Of a DNA stretch of 44,623 nt, positions 33,311 through 41,900 are shown piece by piece. A program made the translations under genes and the position numbers. Location: contig JSYX01000274.1 in NCBI GenBank assembly GCA_000787465.1, forward strand, positions 1 through 44,623. The letters run 5' to 3'. The stretch comes from Thermomucor indicae-seudaticae. Lineage: Eukaryota > Mucoromycota > Mucoromycetes > Mucorales > Lichtheimiaceae. Below the pieces are notes generated by a model, which searched no databases, was not told where the DNA came from, and saw only the letters and a list, made by a program, of their open reading frames with translations. Each line of letters opens with the position of its first letter. Position 1 is the first letter of the stretch.

Positions 33311-34082
33311 TCAGCCAGCCTTTTGTTCATTGACTTCTTGTTCCTCATATTGATCTTGTTGCGTGATCACTCGAAGCACGGATTTTTTGCTAGTCTCTTG
33401 CATTTCTCCTGCAATCAGTAGTTCGTCCAAAATAAAGTATGCCTTTACGCATGCCTGTTAGACGTCATCCCCTTTTTTTCCAATGGATCCATCGGGAACA
33501 TACCTTGTGAAAGTTGAAGATCAAGTCCAATTCACAGACCTATCATAAAACAAAGCATATCTCAGTTTCGGGTATGCAGACACTCCTCAACATTGTTGCG
33601 TACGTTGCCGAAATAACGATCCAGAATCTCAACGTAACGGTGTATAATTTCCAGAGTAATCAATTCGTTATCGTCTTGGTTAATGCCTGCTACAAAGAAC
33701 AAACTTGCATATCTAGTCGACCTAGTAAGAACCTTGTCTTCGGGCCCCTTTTCTCTTTTCCAAGATACCGACCTTCTATAGACGATCTTTTGGTCTGGAA
33801 ACAAAACGTCAGCCGTTCAGAAAGTGTAATCGTGATCTGATCAGTCGGGAACTCTGACCTTTGTACTCTAAAAAGTTGCACATCTTGACCCGCCGAGCCA
33901 GGACGAGCTGCGTGGCATCTTTGACGATTTTCGCCTTTTCTTTCGGAGGAATAGTGATGAACCATTTTGTAAGCCGGACTTTGCCTTGGCGGCTTACAAG
34001 TAGCAGCCAGTTTATCTGTTTATATGCAACGTCAATCGTTTACGTCCGTCATGTTGAAGTCCAGCATTTGTCTTACCGCCAT
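33311..34082 (-). CDS. APS1: AP-1 clathrin adaptor sigma subunit, 153 aa, six exons
   Basis: The small chain of the AP-1 adaptor at the trans-Golgi/endosome; it helps form the dileucine-signal binding site. Minus-strand exons 34077-34082 (ATG GCG only), 33859-34015, 33773-33794, 33604-33712, 33504-33539, 33311-33442. The joined protein begins [20 protein letters not shown]. It continues [106 protein letters not shown] and a tail [13 protein letters not shown]. Length and sequence match the sigma-1 rather than the sigma-2 or sigma-3 chain. All phases close exactly (462 nt). The gene is invisible to simple open-frame searches because its largest exon is 157 nt. It lies 287 bp downstream of the second AKR gene on the same strand. 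Confidence 0.95.
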
Positions 34083-34369
34083 CTTCTAACTTGCCTTGTC
34101 TGTCTCAGTTCTCTGCCTACGGATATTGCGCACTTTGGCTCTCCGACGTGTAATCTTAGAAGTTCAAGGAAGGGCTCGATTCCCTTTGTTGACTACATCA
34201 ACCACTATACGACGGGGAAAACGTTTATGATCGCAAGTGTCATTTTATTCAGAAAGGAGCCAGCCTTGCTAGAAGCATATACATTGTCTTGGCAAAAAAT
34301 ACAACAGGGCGAAGAGAAAAAAAGAAGGGGAATGATGGGAAAACGCGGTAAAGTAGAGGGTATTCTGCT

Positions 34370-35663
34370 TTAGCAGAAAAGAGGAATGCCAAAACCGTAC
34401 GAGTATGGATCTACACACACACAAAAAGACATGTCAGTATCCTATGTGCCTTTTGTTTATGATAGCCAAACGGGTCATCCTTACCGTTGAAGCGAAGACC
34501 GAGCTCCAACTTGGCAATTTCCTTCATATCCTCATTATCAAGGCTGAAGGAGAAGAGGTCAATGTTCGAGCGAGTACGCTCGATGCTCACACTCTTGGGA
34601 ATGACAGCCACGTTGCGCTGGACTGACCAACGGAGCAAGATTTGGGCAGTGGTCTTGTTGTGCTTGGCAGCGATCGCCTTGATCACGTCGTGGGTCAACA
34701 AAGGCTGGGCAGTCTTACCATCTTCCGTCAGCTGAACGAAGGAGGCGGGACCGAATGAGGAGTAGGCGGTGACCTGGATGCCTTGCTTCTGAACCCATTC
34801 AACGAGACGAGTCTGCTGGAGGTATGGGTGAAGCTCAACTGTTATAAAACAAGTGAGTTCATGAGACCAAGAATCCACAAGTGTCTGACCCTTCTCTAGA
34901 GAACTTTACCCTGCAGAACAGCGGGCTTGATGTTGGCATACGTCAAGAGGTCAAGAATAAGCTGGACATTGAAGTTAGAGATACCAATGTTCCTGGCCAA
35001 GCCAGCCTCGACGAGCTTCTCCATTTCGCGCCAGCAGTCTTGCATGGGAGAGCGCTCGAACTCAAGCTCCTTGGCACCGGGCTGGTACCAGCCAGGCGGG
35101 TAAGCTGTTTCAATGGGAACGTGCTTAAGAGGAATAGGGACTAGGGAATGTCATGTAAGATTCCTAGAAATCCTCAAATGCAACAGTTTTTTCCATGGAT
35201 ACTCACAGTGAATCAAATAGAGGTCTACGTAGGTCAATCCAAGGTCCTTCAATTGCTTCTCAAAGCTGGGACGAACGTTGTCCTTGTGGTGGAAGGTGTT
35301 CCACAGCTTGGTGGTAACTGAACGTAGTATGAGACACATTTATACTGATCGGTGTTTTAGCCTCAAACTTACCAAAGAGCTCTTCACGCTTCACGATACC
35401 CTCGTTGATGGCCTTGTTGATACCGCGGCCAACCTCAACTTCGTTACCGTAGTCAGCTGCACCATCAATCAATCTGGTGTTTAACGAATTAGCAAGACCT
35501 GTGAAGACTTTCTGAAGTTGGAGTCTGAAAGCTACCTGACACCAGCCTTGATGGCGTTGTAAATGGTTTCTTCCGCGTCCTCCGGGTTCACCTTCCAGCA
35601 ACCGAAGCCCACGATAGGCATCTTGTCGCCAGTGCGGTTCAAAACGAGATATTCAGCAACCAT
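34370..35663 (-). CDS. Second aldo-keto reductase, xylose reductase-like, 321 aa, six exons
   Basis: A paralogue of the reductase at 29380-30348. Minus-strand exons 35536-35663, 35373-35473, 35207-35317, 34910-35140, 34485-34838, 34370-34410. The first residues [20 protein letters not shown] parallel the other copy. The tetrad is conserved at the same numbers: Asp46 and Tyr51 ([11 protein letters not shown]), Lys80 ([11 protein letters not shown]) and His113 (LYLIHFPIPLK). [30 protein letters not shown] and [14 protein letters not shown] follow. The last intron (34411-34484) changes the ending to [18 protein letters not shown]; reading through it would give an unrelated tail. All six exons close in phase (966 nt). 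A TATA-like GATAAAAAGG lies about 70 nt upstream. Substrate preference cannot be told apart from the intronless copy by sequence alone. Confidence 0.95.
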
Positions 35664-35730
35664 TGTATCAAGCAAGGTCGAAGTGCAGGTAAAACAAAAC
35701 AGAAGCGATTGAACGATGGCAAACAAGAGG

Positions 35731-35740
35731 CCTTTTTATC
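35731..35740 (-). promoter_or_regulatory. TATA-like element of the intron-containing AKR gene
   Basis: GATAAAAAGG on the minus strand, about 70-75 nt upstream of the ATG at 35663; a weak TATA box. Confidence 0.35.
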
Positions 35741-37520
35741 TATTCAGGGTCGAGGAAAAAAGATGCTGCTCTTGTCGGGAAATTCACAGATTGGACAGGT
35801 CAGTTCCCGTTGTAGGTGGTACAACTTGGCTTAAAGGAGGATACGCACGTTATGACAGTAAATGTTAAGAGTCGCGTTGTTTGCTGCTTCTCAATAACAA
35901 AGCCTCGCTACGTCCATAACTTGTGCCTCTGTAAGTCGTGGCGTTCACTGTTTCATGTTCCTGAATTACAGAGGCGAAAAGTTATGCAAAAGAAGGCATT
36001 TGTAAGCGCGCTGGAAAAACTGTCAGTTGGACACATAGAAGCTGAGAAAATAAACATAATCGCGGAAATCGAGTGCACATTTCTGGTCAGGACACCAGTA
36101 TACTGTAACTGATCAAGGATGCATATTACCCTATATGATACCTTAATAGAGCCTAAGGCAATTGATCCACGATCCATCGTTGAAGTAATCGCTTTGTAAA
36201 GAGAGGTCGAAGTTTCTTGCATGTTCCAACAAGTCCGCAAGAAATTTCCCGATTGGATCTTCGCTGTGGGGTCTCTGATAAGGTTTACGCGTGGCCACAG
36301 TATGTCCGCGACCAAAAGCTGCCGCAAGCTTATAAGATTTGCCGGGCGCGTCAGGCTTGAAGTCATGAAGTTTCTCCTTCACGCACGTAATAACGATACA
36401 TATAAAGCCGATGTGCTATTTGAAAATCTGAAAACCCATTTCTTCGGAATCCTGTGCATGTGCATTTCATGTTTCATCCATTACGAGTGGTTTGAAACGA
36501 ATACAAACATCTCGAGTTCCTAGCACATAAGATAATCAACGTTAATACTAAAAGCGAACTTTACGCCGGTTGATTTAACTCCATGTTAGCTTAATTCAAT
36601 GCCAGTCTGTCTTAATACTTGAATCCTGTTTCGTGATCCAGGACGTGCTACATGCATTTTTGCAACTCAAAAATGAAGACAATACATGTCAACAAACATA
36701 AAGCTTTCTTTTGGATTACCTTTGCCCAATACATCAAATTAGACATCTGGAGAAACAAATAATTCGTCGAAAACGTGTAGCTTTGTTGCCACGGGAACAT
36801 GGCTAGGCCAGGCATACTATGGGAAGGAAAGCAGTACCTGCAGCGAAATTCGCGTTTCCAGTAGTTCAGGTCAGCCAACTGCAGGATTTCGATATTATGC
36901 AACATTTGTCGTGTCCATGCCGCATTATGGTTCCACCCTTGGCAAGCACTACACGTTTTCAATACGTTTTCAATCCGTCGTTGGCCACGCTTTAGCTAAC
37001 TACAGGGCATCGGTTCCACCCCCCCCCCCATGCAAAATTATCCGAGCAACGCTTTTTGCGATCCTGTACTGTTGTCACAATCTGCTCCTGGTGTGTCCTT
37101 CGAATAACGCAAAGCAACTTCATTATGGTGCATACGGCTTTCGATGTTACTGTACTCGTCGATGACTAATCAATTAAGGCAGTGTTACCTACATTCGGGA
37201 AACACAAAGTGTCCTTCTGAAGATTCCGGCTAATTCTTGCTCAATTCCGTTGCGCACGGAGATGCCACTTGACAATGTCGCGCGGTAACCCGTAATTACT
37301 CTTGGTTTTCGTTACGATTTGTGTTTCTGTCGCAAGCAGTCGTCGCTCGTTAAAAGCCTGTGTAAGATTGCATTTTGAAGGCAAATCACTCGGGTGAACA
37401 TAACACAGATAATCCTCAGCTTTCTACAGTACTTCCCCTCAATACAAGAAACCCGAAAAAGAAGAGAGCCCGAGCGACAGGGCACAGCCTACCAAAAGAT
37501 AGAATCAAGGCAATAAAAGC
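35741..37520. other. Intergenic between the second AKR gene and tRNA-Leu
   Basis: About 1.8 kb with no recognised gene. A minus-strand frame at 36143-36382 (containing DPIGKFLADLLEHARNFDL) has protein-like codon use but lacks an ATG start and matches no family I know. A run of ten or more C near 37018 is the only low-complexity feature. Confidence 0.35.
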
Positions 37521-37525
37521 AAAAA
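37521..37525 (-). terminator. RNA polymerase III terminator of tRNA-Leu
   Basis: A T5 run on the minus strand begins 5 nt past the discriminator base of the tRNA, the normal Pol III stop signal. Confidence 0.7.
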
Positions 37526-37530
37526 TATCG

Positions 37531-37613
37531 TGAAGAGAGTGGGATTCGAACCCACGCCTCCGAAGAGATCAGGGCCTTAACCTGACGCCTTAGACCAACT
37601 CGGCCATCTCTCC
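37531..37613 (-). tRNA. tRNA-Leu, anticodon AAG
   Basis: 83 nt with no intron. Acceptor stem GGAGAGA pairs with TCTCTTC (one G-U pair), discriminator A. The D-arm region is TGGCCGAGTTGGTCTAAGGC (A box). The anticodon stem TCAGG/CCTGA encloses loop TTAAGGC, so the anticodon is AAG, reading CUU (CUC/CUU after inosine editing). The long variable arm (TCTCTTCGGAGG) is the class II form expected of leucine tRNA. The T arm and B box are GGGTTCGAATCCC. Confidence 0.97.
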
Positions 37614-38993
37614 CAATTCTCTTGTTAGACTGGCTTTTTTCAGATATTGCACAAAATTTTACGGCTGAATGGCATTTCCGGCTCGGCCCGGTCTTCCGAA
37701 CCAATGAAAATCCAAAAATGGAGTTCCGTCTGCTTCTACCTGACAAGCCGCTGCCCTGGAAACGCAGTATCCCAGATTATTTTTGAAGGTTAAATGCAAC
37801 CATTCTGCGATGTTATCTCTCGTGAACACTGGGAGATTATCGAGCATTCAAAAGTCCTCGTGAATAATGAGGAGACATATCCGCTCGGCGACTTGGTCCG
37901 AGACAATTAGGAGAAAAACGTCTAGCTTGAATACTTGAGCACGGCAAAATAGACAACAGCTGTTATGCCGACGTGGTCTAATTGACCCGTATAAAATTCG
38001 TGTCTTTGGTGTAAGGCATATAAATTAAAGCAAATGAACAAGCGATCATGACGAAAATGAGACAGGTATGTAGGAACAGTGGGACGATGATTCAAACGTA
38101 TGCCCTGGTTCCTGCGTTGATGTAGGGCTTTGTTTTTTCTCCTGTTGCAAAACCTCACTGATCAGGAAACTTTAACGGCTTTTTACTGCAAATGCAACAG
38201 GGATAACTTAACATGAATATCGGGGAAGCTCCATCTGGAAAGCCTCCCGGTATTGTGCCAGCGTTTGAGATATGCAAAAGTCTACACCACGCTTTCATGC
38301 TTCTTAAAACTGTGAAAAAAAGCGTTCATATGAAATGGTTCACCTTCGGAGAGCAGGGGGAATAAAGTTAACATCGCTACTCTGTATACATTTTGCACCA
38401 ACTACAATCAGCCGTCTAGAATTGACCGTTTTCAAAGAAGCCCATACACGCCCGCCACTGCCATTTAGGCCCAGAGTTGGCCACTGTCTTCCTGGATGAA
38501 AAGGGGGGAATCTATCATACCATCATGAGAAACTTACCATCAGAGATCTGCAAAAACGCTCTTGTTTTTTTTGCGAATGCAGAGCTTGGATTGTGTGTCT
38601 GTATGGAACAGCTGGTGTCAATAAAGGATTTTGGTATTCAAGTCAATAATCCATAATTATCAGCTGCTTGTATGCAGGTTGCACCCAATCCAAAGAGAAA
38701 TGATAGCCATCATGTTCCGTAGCTTGCAAGAGTGGATGGAAGGCTTTCTTTCAGTAGGATCCAAATGGTTACGGCTAAAGGATAATATCATGGCACCTAT
38801 TTGTCTTGCAGGATTTTCGAATATATCTATTCTGTACGTTTGTCTCGCTTTTAACGAAAGGGATCACCTTTTGCACAAATATCACACATCGCTTTTAGAT
38901 ACCACGCAACGTCAAAGACAACTTCCTTTTATTTATACAAGACTAGATACACGTTTTTATTTCACAATCATTTTGATATACAATAACTACAGT
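37614..38993. other. Intergenic between tRNA-Leu and the giant repeat gene
   Basis: About 1.4 kb. Open frames at 37659-37847 (minus), 37922-38158 (minus) and 38631 onward (plus, running into the next gene's 3' end) show no family motif. No gene can be supported. Confidence 0.4.
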
Positions 38994-41900
38994 TTAACCA
39001 ATAACAGTACGTTCAACCGTTTCAGCAGCGTCCACAGCAGTGTCTACAACACGTTGGAACCAAGTGCGTTGAGGACGTTGAACATCTTCGTTCGAGGCGT
39101 GGTCATAAACATCCATCATAGCTTCATAGCTTTCAGCGAGCATATCAATACCATCCAGTTCGGCATCGAAACGACCACCAGCGACAGCGCCTGATCGGCG
39201 AACAAGAACAGTATGGAAGCCTTGACCCTTGGCAGCTTCAAGAACGCTAGGGTTGGATGACACAATGGCAAGCTGTTGAGGACCGTCCAAGGCCAAAAGT
39301 TGCGAAGCTCCCGCGACGACAGATGAACCTGAAGCAGCAAACATTTCAGCGCTGAACTGGGCATGCCAGCAGAGACAGCAAGCTCGGGCCATTTCGATCA
39401 TGCTCCGGGTCGAGAATGCATCCGAGAAAGCAACAGTAATCATTTGTCCATGTCGTTGTTGTTTCAGTCGTCGGATGCCAGCCGATACATCGGCGAAGAG
39501 GGACAAGCTACGCCAACCAGAGCAGAGTGCATCAATTTCGGCGTTCGACAGATCGTTCTCAACGGAACGCTGCTTCAATAGCTCAAGAAGGATCACACGG
39601 AGCAGACCGTCATCGGATAGCGATTCAGACGAAGTCTTCTTGCGCTCCAAGAAATGCATATGCCATTCTGTCACCAAGCCATTCACATCGATCTTCTGGA
39701 GCTTGCTGTTTTGCTTGGATTGCACGATCTTCTGCCAGAGCTTGACAATGGACGACTGGTAATCGGTGATCGTACCGACAAGGTCAAAGGCAAAGACTCG
39801 TACATCACTGAAACTCTTGGGTATATCAGCAGTTTCCACCACGGTAACCGTTTTGCCTTCCAGAGCAGCTGATATGACAACGTCTGCCGTTTGGCCAAGT
39901 GAATACTCCACTCTGTGCTTGACAAGACCTAATCTTGCAGTAAGGCGTTCTTCAAGCAAGCTCACGTCTTGTGTTGGGACTCGTACAATAACTTCGTGCA
40001 AAGTGGAAAGTTGTGTGGCAACCGCAAGCTTCAAGTTATCAATGCAGTTCAGAGCTTGACCTTGGGCGTTTGCGACAGCTGTAACTGTGGATGCTTGCAC
40101 TCCAGCAATGCTCAGACTACCACCAAAGGTCAAAAGTTTGGACTTGGCGGATTGCAAGATTTCATCAACTTCGGCTTGGCTGTTCTTGATAAGAACTTGA
40201 ATCGTCTTCTTCACATCACCGCCCTCAGTGCGAATCGCGGCACGGATGTTCTTGATAAGCGTTTCCAACCATAGCTGTAATTTGCTCTTAGTCCATTCGA
40301 CAACTGCTAGCATTTCTTGGCGTGTGCGCTTTTGAATCTGGACTTCTGTCTCTTGAACAACAGTGACCTTCTTCTGGCTGACACCAGAGGAACCTTCGGT
40401 GACGATATGGACTTCAAGCGCTTGCTCCATTTGCTTCTTGGAAGCCACCATTAGGTTTTCAAGTCGGGCCTTGAGATCAACCTTGTCACCAGAGCTGCTC
40501 TGCACAACAACATCCTTCAGGACAGTCAGCTGGGAGATTGCCACCGTCTGGATCCATTCAAGTGTAGTTGCAAAACTGCGTTCAGCGCTAGCCTTGCCAC
40601 CACAAGAAGCCTTCGCCTTGTCAATTATCACAGCAAGCTCGCCCTGGGCTTCAGTGGTAATCTTCTCGATTGCAGTTACATCAGTTTCCTGGCTGCTTTC
40701 CGTGACACGGGCAACAACGCGCGAGAGCCATGATGAAATTTCAGTCTTGGTGGTTTCAATGGTGGTGATGCTGACAGTCTCGACTGTATGTTCAACCTTG
40801 GAAGTCTCTGTGATGGTAGTGGAAGGACCGATATTAATGGTCACAGGTTTAGTTTGGTGGCCGGGCTGCACTTCTTCGTCCGCAACGACAATGACATCTT
40901 CTTCTAATGACACAACTTCTGTGGAAACCTTCTCACTGAACTCGACAGTAATTGTCGTGAGGGTTGTCTTCAGAGATGCCTTGTCACGTCCCGAACCCTC
41001 CAAGACAAGGGTCTTGACAGCACCAAGTTGAGACTGGACACTGGTTTGCATCTTGCTGAAGAATCCATCCAAACTTTCTTCAGAAACAGCTGAAGCCGTG
41101 GAGCTAGTTGCAACTGACTTCTTGAGACTCTCGATCCTTGAAGAAACCTCTAATTCGGCTTGCGCAATGACTTTTTCAGATTCCACACGCGCTTCTGAAT
41201 CGTTGGAATTCTCCAAGACAGTTGAGACCTTTTCGACCACAGAGCCAAACCATTTCTGAATATCCTCGGCAGCCTCGCGAACAGTGGTGACCGTCAAGTT
41301 TGTTTCTTTGGTTTCTTTTAAACAAGCAAACTCAGTATCAGTTTTCCGTTCTATGATGAAAAATGGAGTGTCAGGGAATTTACCAGCTGGCTGTTTCTTA
41401 TCGGTCTGCACGACTTCGACAGGCTTCTGTACTTTGGACTTTTCTTCCTTGTGGGCGGATGTCATTGCCTTGCCAGCAACAACCATACCGGCAGCTACGG
41501 CGCCAGCAACACCGACAGCAACGGCTCCCTTCGCTATGTCTCCCAAGACAGATTCCTTCTTTTCTTCGTGTTTCTCGGATTCCTGTCGCAAAATCTTTAG
41601 TCACCGTATAATAACTAACAATTCATCTCTTCTGTACCTTTTGAACGTGTGCATCATCGTGTTTGCTTTCAACAGTCCTGCATTCTTTCTTCTCATTGCG
41701 CTCGCACTCCTTCTGCTTTTCATCCTTCACGCATTCTTTCTTTTGTTTTTCTTCTTTGACGCATTCTTTCTTGTGCTCTTCGTCCTTGTCACACTCCTTC
41801 CTGGGCTTGACGTCCTTCTCACATTCCTTCTTCTTGTTGCCAGAGCAGGGTTTCTTTTCACGACGAGCACAGGTCTTCTCGGCCTAGCACAGAGAACGGT

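Noticed and set aside
36143..36382. 79-codon minus-strand frame with DPIGKFLADLLEHARNFDL
   Set aside because: Codon use is fair, but it opens at GTG instead of ATG, overlaps another open frame and matches no family.
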